Assembly (NCBI GenBank): GCA_019456075.1
Contig: VRUN01000006.1
Span: 1 to 41,372, forward strand
Direction of reading: 5' to 3'
Origin: Candidatus Methylomirabilota bacterium
GTDB taxonomy: Bacteria; Methylomirabilota; Methylomirabilia; Methylomirabilales; CSP1-5
DNA: 41,372 nucleotides
The stretch's first letter is position 1. Every line of letters starts with the position of its first letter. Below are positions 7,728 through 16,081 of the stretch, in pieces. The position numbers and the translations under genes were made by a program. Below the pieces are notes generated by a model. The model made no database searches and was not told the DNA's origin. It saw nothing but the letters and a program-made list of their open reading frames with translations.

Positions 7728-8366
7728 ATGGGGCAGGTGATGCGGAAGACTTTGATCCTATGCGGGATAAGCCTTGTGGCCTTTTCGTCGTTGTCCATCG
7801 CCGATAATGGACCGACGGCCCAGGTAAAATCCACGATTGACAGGGTCCTGGAGATTTTGAAAGACCCGACGCTAAAGAACCCGAACATGGAGAAAGCGCG
7901 GGGGACACAGCTGAAAAAGGTCATCTTCGCCCGCTTCGACTTCCACGAGATGGCGAAACGCTCCTTAGGCGTGCATTGGCGCAAGCGGACTCTCCAGGAG
8001 CGGAAAGAGTTCGTGAAGCTCTATGCCGATCTGTTGGAGCTGTCCTACCGCAGGAAGATCGAACGCTATGTGGATGAGAAAATCCTGTATACGAAAGAGC
8101 AGGTGGATGAGAAGTTTGGGCTCGTCACCACAGAGATAGTGAGCGAGAAAGAGGATGTGGATATTCCCATTGAGTACAAAGTCATTCGCCGTGGCGACGA
8201 GTGGAAAGTCTATGACGTGGTGATCGACGGCATCAGCCTGGTGAGTAATTACCGGAACCAGTTCAACCGGATCATCCGACGATCCTCCTACGCGGAACTC
8301 GTGAAGAAAATGCGGATCAAGCAGGAGACCGAAGCGGAGGAAATCGACTCACCGCCAAAACGATAA
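7728..8366 (+). CDS. hpnM: MlaC/HpnM-family periplasmic lipid carrier (copy 1)
   Basis: 212 aa from the ATG at 7728, preferred because GGGAG lies 8 nt upstream. A GTG at 7704 and an ATG at 7740 are alternatives. A signal peptide (hydrophobic run LILCGISLVAFSSLSIA) precedes a Ttg2D/MlaC domain. Its key stretch is FARFDFHEMAKRSLGVHW, then RKEFVKLYADLLELSYRRKI and the strand-rich half EYKVIRRGDEWKVYDVVIDG with SLVSNYRNQFNRII. MlaC proteins shuttle phospholipids across the periplasm and the hopanoid-linked form is called HpnM. It sits just upstream of hpnN, with a second copy just downstream of it. Confidence 0.88.
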   Translation: MGQVMRKTLILCGISLVAFSSLSIADNGPTAQVKSTIDRVLEILKDPTLKNPNMEKARGTQLKKVIFARFDFHEMAKRSLGVHWRKRTLQERKEFVKLYADLLELSYRRKIERYVDEKILYTKEQVDEKFGLVTTEIVSEKEDVDIPIEYKVIRRGDEWKVYDVVIDGISLVSNYRNQFNRIIRRSSYAELVKKMRIKQETEAEEIDSPPKR

Positions 8367-8396
8367 TTGGAGTCGCCGAGAGGTGCAATAGCGGTC

Positions 8397-11150
8397 ATGG
8401 CTGGGCGTTGGTCTCAATTCATCCTGAAGCATCCCCGTCTCATCGTGTTCGTGGCGTGTCTGCTTGCTTTTGTCTCCCTCCTGGCGGCAACCCGATGGCT
8501 CGAGATTCGCCCAAGTCGCATGGAACTGGTCTTCTCTGGTGACCGTCTCTTGCAGCTGAAGCAGGCCTATAAGCGGGAATTTGGGGACCGAGACCGCATC
8601 GTTGTTGTGGTAGATGCCTCTGATCTTCCCCGGGCCAAGCAGTTCATCTCTGCCCTGGCCGCACGGCTCCAAAAAGATCGCGAGCACATCGCAGAACTGT
8701 TCTATCGGGTTGACGCCGCTCCCTTCGAGGCCCATGCCCTCCAGTATCTGTCTCGGAAGGAGTTGGAGAAGCTCCAACAGAGTTTGCAGGATCACCGGAC
8801 GCTGATCCGGGATCTCGCGACGTCCCCGGGACTGAATACCCTATTTCACGCAATGAATCAGGAGATGGGTCAGGCCCTGGTGGGGCATCTCTTTACCGGC
8901 TTCCTGGAAGAGAAGGAGAAGTCCGCGCAGATCGATCTTGTCTTCTTGAATTCCCTCCTCCGGCAGGTCAATAGCAGCGTGAGCGGCATCCGATCATTGA
9001 CGTCACCCTGGGGGAAGTGGTTGGGGGCGGGAGAAGAGCCGGTCTCGGAAGGGTACCTGCTCACCGAGGACAAGCGGTACCTCATCCTCCTGGCCCAGAT
9101 CCGTGGGACGGACGAGCGGTCGCTGTCGCCAAAGCAAGAGGGAATCCGCCGGATCCGGACCGCCATCGCCGAGATCGGCCGTGATTATCCAGGCATAGAG
9201 GCTGGTGTGACCGGGCCCGATGCCCTGAGGACGGACGAGATGGTGACCGCCAAACGGGACGCCATGGTGGCAACCATCGTCGCCCTCGGGGGGGTCGCCC
9301 TGCTGTTTCTTCTATTCTGGAGAGGTTTTGCTGTGCCGCTGCGCGGTCTCCTGAGCATGGCCGTGGGGGTTTCCTGGACCTTGGGGTTCATCGTCCTGAC
9401 CATCGGCTCGCTCAACATTCTGACCGCCATGTTTATCCCAATCCTCATCGGTCTGGGGATCGATTTCAACATTCATATATTGGAACGCTACGCGGAGGAA
9501 CGGGGGATGGGGGCCGCTGCGCCGGAGGCGCTCGAGGCCACCCTTATGAAGGCAGGTGGGAATATCGTCACCGCGGCGGTGACCACCGCCATCGCCTTTT
9601 ATGCGCTGCTGCTGACCGATTTTAAGGCATTGGTGGAGCTGGGCTTTATCACTGGCAGCGGCTTGCTCCTCTGCCTCGTGGCGGCATTCACAGTGCTGCC
9701 CGCGCTGTTGATCCTCCATGAGCGGCGGGCGGGCGCTTGGGTCGCCTCCCCGTCGGTGTCGTTCCTCGCGGTTATGGAACGGTGGAGTCGCCATCCGCGG
9801 ATCATCATAACCGGGGCAGGACTCCTCGCCATGGCCTCTCTCTTTGCCCTCGGCACGATTCAGCTCGAGTTCAATCTATTGGAGCTTCAAGCGGAGGGGA
9901 CCGAGTCGGTGGACTGGGAACTTCGGCTCCTCGAAGGGGGTGGAACCTCTACCTGGTATGGGGTTGTCCTGGCCCAATCTCCGGGGCAGGTGGAAAAAAA
10001 AGCCATGGCCCTGGACGCCCTCCCCTCGGTGGATCGGGTCCAGACGATCTTCTCGTTCCTCCCGAAGGCGGAGGCGGGTAAGAAGGAAGCTATTAAAGCG
10101 CTTGGACCCCTGTTGGCCGAACTTCCCGTCACGTTTGGGACGTTGCAGCCAGTGGACCTTGAAGGACTACAAAAAACCTTTGAGAGAATTCGATTCAAGC
10201 TGGGGGATACAGGGGGCTCTCCCTCTGCATCGGACAAAGAGCTGGAGGAGGCGCGGCAGCTCGTGGAGGCCGTACAAGGAAAACTTGCGAAGGGTGATCC
10301 CGCCAGGCTGACGCAGGACTTGACCTCGTACCAGGCCGCGCTCTTTGGCGACCTGGAGAAGAAAGTTGCCGTGCTCCGAAAAAATCTCCGGGCGAGCCTC
10401 ATGACCGTGGCGGACCTGCCGAAAGACATACGGGATCGGTTTATCGGCAAAGAGGGGACCTATCTCCTGAAGGTGTTTCCCCACGGGAATACATGGGGGC
10501 GGGAATCCGTCCAGGAGTTTGTGAGGGAGGTGCGGTCCGTCGATCCGAATGCCATTGGGAATCCGATCACGGCCTGGGAGTACGGCCAGAGCATGGAGAG
10601 GGGGTATCTTCTCGGGGGTCTGTACGCGGCGACCGCGATGCTGGTGGTCATCCTGTGGTCCTTCGGCAGCGTGGGACACTTGCTATTAGCCCTGCTCCCT
10701 CTCGTCGTCGGCGGGGCCTGGACCCTTGGCCTTATGGAGCTTTTCGGGATCAACTTCAATCTGGCCAACCTCATTATCCTCCCGCTCATTGTCGGGTACG
10801 GGATTATGAACGGTCTGCACATCGTCAAGCGGTGTCAACGGGAGGGGGGAAATGATTCGATCATCGCAAACAGCACGGGTCGGGCAGTCTTCCTCTCTGC
10901 CAGCACAACCATGGTGGGATTTGGGAGCCTTATGGTGGCGAACCACCGGGGGATTTTCAGCCTGGGCTTCCTCTTGTCCGTGGGGGTGGGGAGCATCCTG
11001 CTGGCTTCACTCACGGTGCTGCCGGCCCTCCTTTGGACCATTTACGGTGGAACGAAGGCTGAACCAGTGGAAAAGGTTCCTCAGCCGGCCCCGGCCCTGT
11101 CTTCCTCCAAAGGGCCCTGGGATGTGCCGGGAGGGAGGGAGCGCCGATGA
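8397..11150 (+). CDS. hpnN: HpnN, RND-family hopanoid transporter
   Basis: 917 aa from the ATG at 8397. A TTG at 8367 would add 10 residues. HpnN is the MmpL-like RND protein that moves hopanoids from the inner towards the outer membrane. The architecture is a first helix (about 14-34), a periplasmic loop, a block of about five membrane helices (about 295-440), a second single helix (about 470-490), a second periplasmic loop with coiled charged stretches, and a last block (about 740-890). The first block contains LIGLGIDFNIHILERY, with the expected Asp. The corresponding second-half motif reads GYGIMNGLHIVKR, where Met-Asn replaces Asp-Asn. The tail is short and Pro-rich. It is flanked by two MlaC/HpnM carriers. 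Confidence 0.92.
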   Translation: MAGRWSQFILKHPRLIVFVACLLAFVSLLAATRWLEIRPSRMELVFSGDRLLQLKQAYKREFGDRDRIVVVVDASDLPRAKQFISALAARLQKDREHIAELFYRVDAAPFEAHALQYLSRKELEKLQQSLQDHRTLIRDLATSPGLNTLFHAMNQEMGQALVGHLFTGFLEEKEKSAQIDLVFLNSLLRQVNSSVSGIRSLTSPWGKWLGAGEEPVSEGYLLTEDKRYLILLAQIRGTDERSLSPKQEGIRRIRTAIAEIGRDYPGIEAGVTGPDALRTDEMVTAKRDAMVATIVALGGVALLFLLFWRGFAVPLRGLLSMAVGVSWTLGFIVLTIGSLNILTAMFIPILIGLGIDFNIHILERYAEERGMGAAAPEALEATLMKAGGNIVTAAVTTAIAFYALLLTDFKALVELGFITGSGLLLCLVAAFTVLPALLILHERRAGAWVASPSVSFLAVMERWSRHPRIIITGAGLLAMASLFALGTIQLEFNLLELQAEGTESVDWELRLLEGGGTSTWYGVVLAQSPGQVEKKAMALDALPSVDRVQTIFSFLPKAEAGKKEAIKALGPLLAELPVTFGTLQPVDLEGLQKTFERIRFKLGDTGGSPSASDKELEEARQLVEAVQGKLAKGDPARLTQDLTSYQAALFGDLEKKVAVLRKNLRASLMTVADLPKDIRDRFIGKEGTYLLKVFPHGNTWGRESVQEFVREVRSVDPNAIGNPITAWEYGQSMERGYLLGGLYAATAMLVVILWSFGSVGHLLLALLPLVVGGAWTLGLMELFGINFNLANLIILPLIVGYGIMNGLHIVKRCQREGGNDSIIANSTGRAVFLSASTTMVGFGSLMVANHRGIFSLGFLLSVGVGSILLASLTVLPALLWTIYGGTKAEPVEKVPQPAPALSSSKGPWDVPGGRERR

Positions 11151-11174
11151 GCAGCGCCCCCGGAGGACCGTGAG

Positions 11175-11810
11175 ATGAGGCGATCCGAAGGGCCGCGGGG
11201 TTTTTCCTGTTGCCGCACGCTGTGGCTCGGGATCCTTTTGCTGGGATTTGTCTTGCCGGTCTCGCTGGGGGCAGGTGAGGGGGCGCCCATCGATCGGGTC
11301 CGGGATACCCTGGAGGGGGCTATGGACATTCTCAGAGATCCCGCCTTGCAGGGTCCGGACAAGGAAGCAGCGCGGAAACAAAAGGTCCGGAAGTTAATTG
11401 CCGCCGGCTTCAACTATACGGAGATGGCGGCGCGATCTCTGGGTTCCCACTGGGACAAGCTGACCCGTAAGCAGCGTCAAGGATTCGTGGACCTCTTCGG
11501 GGACCTCTTCGAAATCTCTTACAGCCAGATGGTCTTAGAGTCGCTGCCGGATCGGCAGACGATGTACACCGGAGAATCGGTGAACCGGACACGCGCGGTC
11601 GTTAACACGGTCATCGTGGACGCGCGGGGCGATCGCCTGCCGGTCGATTATCAGGTGCAGTGCCCCCATGGCCAGTGGGAGCTGATCGATGTCGTGATCG
11701 ACGGGGTGAGCATTGTGAGGGTGTATCGATCGCAGTTCAACAAAGTCATCCGGACCTCCTCGTTCGATGCATTGGTCAAGAAAATGCGCGTGAAGAGGGA
11801 TGAGCAATGA
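11175..11810 (+). CDS. hpnM: MlaC/HpnM-family periplasmic lipid carrier (copy 2)
   Basis: 211 aa, ATG start with GGAGGACC about 10 nt upstream. A signal peptide (about 10-33, LGILLLGFVLPVSLGAG) precedes the same domain as the gene before hpnN. Landmarks shared by both copies are 'F(D/N)..EMA.RSLG.HW', 'F(V)(K/D)L(Y/F).DL.E.SY', 'V.DVVIDG(I/V)S(L/I)V..YR.QFN..IR.SS' and a C-terminal 'LVKKMR(I/V)K'. These identities run along the full length, so the two copies are paralogues that arose by duplication around hpnN. They could deliver different lipids or act at different steps. The next gene starts 36 nt downstream. Confidence 0.88.
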   Translation: MRRSEGPRGFSCCRTLWLGILLLGFVLPVSLGAGEGAPIDRVRDTLEGAMDILRDPALQGPDKEAARKQKVRKLIAAGFNYTEMAARSLGSHWDKLTRKQRQGFVDLFGDLFEISYSQMVLESLPDRQTMYTGESVNRTRAVVNTVIVDARGDRLPVDYQVQCPHGQWELIDVVIDGVSIVRVYRSQFNKVIRTSSFDALVKKMRVKRDEQ

Positions 11811-11846
11811 TGCCTGTTGGCCTCAACCAATGGAGGGAAGCGGCAA

Positions 11847-12503
11847 ATGAGACTGCCGTGCAGGCTCGTGCTGTTTGCGTCGGCCCTGGCGATGCTTCTT
11901 CCAAGAGGGGGGTGGGCAGCAGACACTGGATCCAGGTCGCCGGCCACCCAGGAGGCGGCGGCAGAGTTCCCGGCACGTCTCTTTGGATTGGGCACACAGG
12001 AGGTCGGGATGGTGGTCGGATATGGGTTTCCCATTCGCATCGGAGGAACCAGGGATGAAGAGCTCAGGGAAATCCAGTATATCTATGCGGCCCCGCAGTG
12101 GGGCATCGGAATCACCCACCCCATCGGCGGGGACTCCTGGTGGCGAGGCAACTTCGAGCTGGTGCTTGAAGGGACATTCATCGGAAACTTTGAGCCCAAA
12201 GGCGGCGTTGCGGTTGGGTTGACTGGACTGATCCGGTATAACTTCCTCCCCGATTGGAAGGTCATTCCCTTTCTGGAGGTCGGAGGAGGCCTCCTCTATG
12301 TGGACATGGATTTCAAGAAGAGATCAGACGGGTTGAATTTCGCGCCCCAAGCCGGATTGGGGCTTCGTTATTTCATTTCAGACCGAACGGCGATTACGGG
12401 GGAATGGCGGTTCCACCATATCTCGAATGCCGATACCAAACTTCCGAACTTCGGCATCAACTCGAGTCTGTTCCTCATCGGGATCTCGATTGTGTTAAAG
12501 TGA
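11847..12503 (+). CDS. PagL-like acyloxyacyl hydrolase family outer membrane protein
   Basis: 218 aa from the ATG at 11847, chosen for the GAGGGAAG just upstream and the signal peptide that follows (LVLFASALAMLLPRGGWA). The rest is rich in alternating aromatic beta strands typical of an eight-stranded outer-membrane barrel: WWRGNFELVLEGTFI, GLTGLIRYNF, PFLEVGGGLLYVDMDF, GLGLRYFISDR. The end carries the family motif FHHISNADTKLPNFGINS. PagL removes the 3-O acyl chain of lipid A with a His-x-Ser pair and a Glu. Here His191 and Ser193 are present, but the position 12 after the Ser is Asn205. Activity as a lipase is therefore uncertain. It lies between an MlaC/HpnM gene and shc. Confidence 0.82.
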   Translation: MRLPCRLVLFASALAMLLPRGGWAADTGSRSPATQEAAAEFPARLFGLGTQEVGMVVGYGFPIRIGGTRDEELREIQYIYAAPQWGIGITHPIGGDSWWRGNFELVLEGTFIGNFEPKGGVAVGLTGLIRYNFLPDWKVIPFLEVGGGLLYVDMDFKKRSDGLNFAPQAGLGLRYFISDRTAITGEWRFHHISNADTKLPNFGINSSLFLIGISIVLK

Positions 12504-12546
12504 CCGGTCTGGTCCCGTCGAAGGGATCGAGGGAAGGAGGCTAAGC

Positions 12547-14457
12547 TTGTCACCTGAAACGACCGGAGACCGGCCCACCGTCCAGGTGTTGGAAGAGGCT
12601 ATCCGTCGGGCTCAGGAGTATCTCCTAAACCTCCAGCATGCTGAGGGGTACTGGCTTGGCGAACTCGAGGCGGATAGTACTCTGACGTCGGAGTACATCA
12701 TGCTCCGTCACTTCCTGGATCGGGTGGATCGGGATCGAGAACGAAAGGCCGCCAATTACCTTCGAGCCAAGCAACTGCCCGATGGGGGATGGGATCTCTT
12801 CCCGGGGAGCCCGAGCGATATCAGTGCGACGGTGAAGGGGTACTTCGCCTTGAAGCTGGTGGGACATTCCGCTGATGAGCCCTTCATGCTCCGGGCCCGG
12901 GAGAACATCCTGGCGAAAGGCGGGGTGACCAAGGTCAACGTCTTCACCAAGATCGCCCTGGCCCTCTTCGGACAATACGACTGGCAGGGGGTCCCAACCA
13001 TGCCGGTCGAGATTATGCTTCTCCCCCGCTGGTCCTACTTTAACCTCTACGAGGTGTCCTACTGGTCCAGAACGGTTATTGTGCCTCTGCTGGTCCTCAT
13101 GGATCTCAAACCGGTCTGTCCGATCCCGCCGGAGGCGGCCCTCGATGAACTGTACATTCCGTCCCGGGCGGCGGCCGATCTGCGGTTTCCCCTGACCGAT
13201 GAGCTTCTCTCCTGGAAGAATTTCTTCATCGGGCTGGATACAGTGCTCCCCGGACTGGAGCGGTGGGCCCCGCGCCCCTTCCGGGCGCGGGCACGCCAGC
13301 AAGCCTTGGCGTGGATGTTGACGCGGATGGGACCCGGGGGACTCGGGGGGATCTATCCAGCCATGGCCAGTGCGGTGATGACCCTGCACACCCTGGGGTA
13401 CTCTGAGGACCACCCGAAGATGGCCGAAGGGTTGAAAGAGATCGAGCTCTTGGGGATCGAGGAGGCCGACAGGTTTCACCTTCAACCGTGTCTTTCGCCC
13501 GTCTGGGATACCTCCCTTGCGATGAACGCCCTGGTGGAATCTGGCCTGGCCCCAGACGACCCCGCGCTGGGGACGGCCACCACCTGGCTGCTTCAGGAAC
13601 AGATCCTGCGGCGTGGCGATTGGCAGGTGAAGCGGCCGAATCTGCCCGCCGGGGGGTGGCCGTTCCAATTCCGGAATGACTTCTATCCCGACACCGACGA
13701 CAGCGCCATGGTGCTGATGGCCCTGAAGAAAGTCCAGATGCCTGGTCGAACCAATTATCAGCAGGCCATTGACAGGGGCCTCACCTGGTTTCTCGGCATG
13801 CAGTCAGAGAATGGCGGATGGGGCTCTTTCGATGCGGGTAACGTGCGTTTCGTGTTGAATCATATCCCGTTTGCCGACCACGGAGCCCTGCTCGATCCGC
13901 CCACCGAGGATTTGGCGGGACGCGGGCTAGAGACGCTCGGAACCTGCGGCGAAAGTCCGGTACATCCCGAGGCGGCCAGAGCATTGGCCTTCATCAAAGA
14001 GACGCAATGTGCGAACGGCTCCTGGTACGGTCGGTGGGGGGCCAATTATATTTACGGGACCTGGTCGGTCCTCCGGGGCCTGGGGGCCATCGGGGAGGAT
14101 TTCAACGCCCCGTACGTCCGACGGGCCGTCCGATGGCTCGAAGGCTGCCAGAATGCGGACGGGGGATGGGGGGAGACTCTTTTGAGCTATACAGATCCTG
14201 CCCTGGCCGGAAAAGGGGAGAGCATGCCGAGTCAGACCGCCTGGGCGCTCCTCGGGCTTCTTGCGGTGGGAGAGGCCAGGAGCTCCGCGGTGGCCATGGG
14301 GATTCGGTATCTGCTCGAGACCAAACGGCCGGACGGCTCATGGGACGATGCCTTCTGGAACGGGACCGGCTTCCCCCGCGTTTTCTTCCTCAAGTATCAC
14401 CTCTATCCGGTCTACTTCCCCCTCTGGGCTCTCGGCGTTTACCGCAGCACCCTTTAG
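12547..14457 (+). CDS. shc: squalene-hopene cyclase
   Basis: 636 aa from a TTG start with GGAGG 9 nt upstream. The enzyme folds squalene into hopene and diplopterol at the inner-membrane surface, the founding step of hopanoid synthesis. The catalytic acid motif DxDD is DTDD at 382-385 (PDTDDSAMVLMAL). Several QW repeats are visible, for example near the start (LLNLQHAEGYWLGEL), QLPDGGWDLF, MQSENGGWGSFD, CANGSWYGRWG, NADGGWGE and KRPDGSWDD. YPVYFPLWALG ends the protein as in the family. Full length. It is the last gene of the mla-hpnN group. The next gene starts about 150 bp downstream and is unrelated. Confidence 0.97.
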   Translation: MSPETTGDRPTVQVLEEAIRRAQEYLLNLQHAEGYWLGELEADSTLTSEYIMLRHFLDRVDRDRERKAANYLRAKQLPDGGWDLFPGSPSDISATVKGYFALKLVGHSADEPFMLRARENILAKGGVTKVNVFTKIALALFGQYDWQGVPTMPVEIMLLPRWSYFNLYEVSYWSRTVIVPLLVLMDLKPVCPIPPEAALDELYIPSRAAADLRFPLTDELLSWKNFFIGLDTVLPGLERWAPRPFRARARQQALAWMLTRMGPGGLGGIYPAMASAVMTLHTLGYSEDHPKMAEGLKEIELLGIEEADRFHLQPCLSPVWDTSLAMNALVESGLAPDDPALGTATTWLLQEQILRRGDWQVKRPNLPAGGWPFQFRNDFYPDTDDSAMVLMALKKVQMPGRTNYQQAIDRGLTWFLGMQSENGGWGSFDAGNVRFVLNHIPFADHGALLDPPTEDLAGRGLETLGTCGESPVHPEAARALAFIKETQCANGSWYGRWGANYIYGTWSVLRGLGAIGEDFNAPYVRRAVRWLEGCQNADGGWGETLLSYTDPALAGKGESMPSQTAWALLGLLAVGEARSSAVAMGIRYLLETKRPDGSWDDAFWNGTGFPRVFFLKYHLYPVYFPLWALGVYRSTL

Positions 14458-14494
14458 GACGACCGCTGATTCCCCGGATAAATCTTCATGAAGT

Positions 14495-14548
14495 TCCGAG
14501 GCAACTCAGGCTCGGACATTGCGTCGTCATCTCGGAACGGGCACCATG
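14495..14548. repeat. inverted repeat after shc
   Basis: The 8-base word GTTCCGAG (about 14495-14502) recurs inverted as CTCGGAAC (about 14532-14539) with a loop near 30 nt, just after the shc stop. A smaller CTCGGA lies inside the loop. There is no T-run, so it is not a standard intrinsic terminator. It may be a transcript-end hairpin or a binding site. Confidence 0.4.
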
Positions 14549-14605
14549 AACACGCTATTGCACCACACGCGTATCTTCTAGGCGAGACGTAGTAGGGACA
14601 CACCA

Positions 14606-15871
14606 ATGTCAAGCGTGAGGACGGTACAGTCAAGAGTAACGGGGATCGTAGTCGTCGGGGCCGCATGCCTGACACTCTCCTGTGTGCAAGCCGGGGTCTC
14701 CGAGCCCGCTTCTGAGAAGGGAGCAATGCCGTTTGATCCACCGGCCGTCTACTTGACCTGGCAACGCGACCCGACGACGACAATGACAGTCCAGTGGCAT
14801 AGCGATGGCGGACGCGACGATGTTATTCAGTACCTGCGGCTCGACGAACGGGTGTGGCACACTGTCATTGGTGCGCACCACCCGATGCCTTATTCCGATC
14901 GGATTGTGCACGTGGCGGAATTGACAGGCTTAGAACCAGGGACCGAGTACCGGTTCCGCTTCGGCACAAATTCTGTTGCGTTCACATTTCGCACCATGCC
15001 CCGGGATGTAAGCAAGCCGATCCGGTTCGTCGTCGGTGGAGATACGATGGAATCGTTCGACGCACTCGACGTATGGTTTGAAGAGTGCCGCCGCCTGGTG
15101 GCTGAACAGGACCCGATGTTCACGGTCATTGGTGGCGACATCGCCTACGCCAACGGAGACCCGAAGCTCGTGAAGCGATGGTACCGTTGGCTGGCAGCGT
15201 GGAAGAAGCACATGGTCACGTCCCGTGGGCGGCTGATCCCGTTGCTGATGGTTATTGGTAACCACGAGGTTCAAGGGGGGTTTCGGCAGCGGCCTGCAAA
15301 GGCCCCGTATTTCTACAGCTTATTTGCAATGCCCGGCCAGCGCGGATACAACGTTGTCGATTTTGGCCGGTACATGAGTTTGATTTTGCTGGACTCTGAA
15401 CACACCCATGCCATCGATGGCAGGCAAACTGACTGGTTAGGTCGGACGTTGGCCAATCGGCAGGACGTGCCCCACATCTTTGGGGTGTACCACGTGCCGG
15501 CCTATCCATCGGTGCGGAAATTCAACAACCGAGTCAGCACGAAAATCCGTCAGCACTGGGTTCCTCTGTTCGAGAAGTTTGGCTTGGATGTGGCCTTTGA
15601 ACACCATGACCACGCCTACAAGCGCACCCACCTCATTCGGGCCGGCACGGTCGATCCGCGAGGGGTGTTGTACCTCGGCGATGGTGCCTGGGGTGCGTTG
15701 CCCAGAAAGACCCGGGAAGATTGGTACCTGACAAAAACCGCCAGCAGACAACACTTCATCCTCGTCACGATCGACGGCCAAAGCCGCACCTTTCAGGCGA
15801 TCGACATCAAAGGACATGTCTTTGATCAAGTTCACCAGAACGCATTGTCGCATTCGATAATAGCCCAGTGA
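14606..15871 (+). CDS. purple acid phosphatase-like metallophosphoesterase lipoprotein
   Basis: 421 aa, ATG start after GTAGGGACACACCA. A lipoprotein signal ends in the lipobox LTLSC (Cys26), so it is probably membrane-anchored outside the cytoplasm. Residues about 45-130 form a fibronectin-III-like domain (AVYLTWQRDPTTTMTVQWHS), the usual N-terminal part of purple acid phosphatases. The calcineurin-like catalytic domain follows, with metal ligands in GGDTMES, GGDIAYANGD, GNHEV, GVYHVPAYP and HHDHAYKRTH. It probably hydrolyses phosphate esters. It stands alone, with about 150-bp spacers on both sides. Its codon use looks less G/C-biased than its neighbours', so it may have been acquired separately (impression, not measured). 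Confidence 0.85.
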   Translation: MSSVRTVQSRVTGIVVVGAACLTLSCVQAGVSEPASEKGAMPFDPPAVYLTWQRDPTTTMTVQWHSDGGRDDVIQYLRLDERVWHTVIGAHHPMPYSDRIVHVAELTGLEPGTEYRFRFGTNSVAFTFRTMPRDVSKPIRFVVGGDTMESFDALDVWFEECRRLVAEQDPMFTVIGGDIAYANGDPKLVKRWYRWLAAWKKHMVTSRGRLIPLLMVIGNHEVQGGFRQRPAKAPYFYSLFAMPGQRGYNVVDFGRYMSLILLDSEHTHAIDGRQTDWLGRTLANRQDVPHIFGVYHVPAYPSVRKFNNRVSTKIRQHWVPLFEKFGLDVAFEHHDHAYKRTHLIRAGTVDPRGVLYLGDGAWGALPRKTREDWYLTKTASRQHFILVTIDGQSRTFQAIDIKGHVFDQVHQNALSHSIIAQ

Positions 15872-16081
15872 TGGAGGGATCTGTGAGGCTGTCTCAAGTC
15901 GTGAGCATTCATTACACACAAGCGGCTCAAGCGGTCTCACGAACCCCCTTCGCGTCGGCCCCTGATCCTCGTTACGCTTGAAACTGATCGGCTGCCATCA
16001 GCTGTCCGCCTTGTTTTTCTCGTCGTTCCGTGGTAGCTTTTGAGCCAATTGTCCGTCAGGACGGTTCGCAGGGTGGCAGGA

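Noticed and set aside
6482-7984. 500-codon open frame on the minus strand under the TolC-type gene
   Set aside because: It lies fully antisense to a well-supported gene, reads as Arg/Gly/His/Pro-rich sequence with no motif, and has no ribosome-binding site. High-GC antisense frames stay open by chance.
12625-13668. 347-codon minus-strand frame under shc
   Set aside because: Antisense shadow; QW motifs and DTDD on the plus strand leave no doubt about the coding strand.
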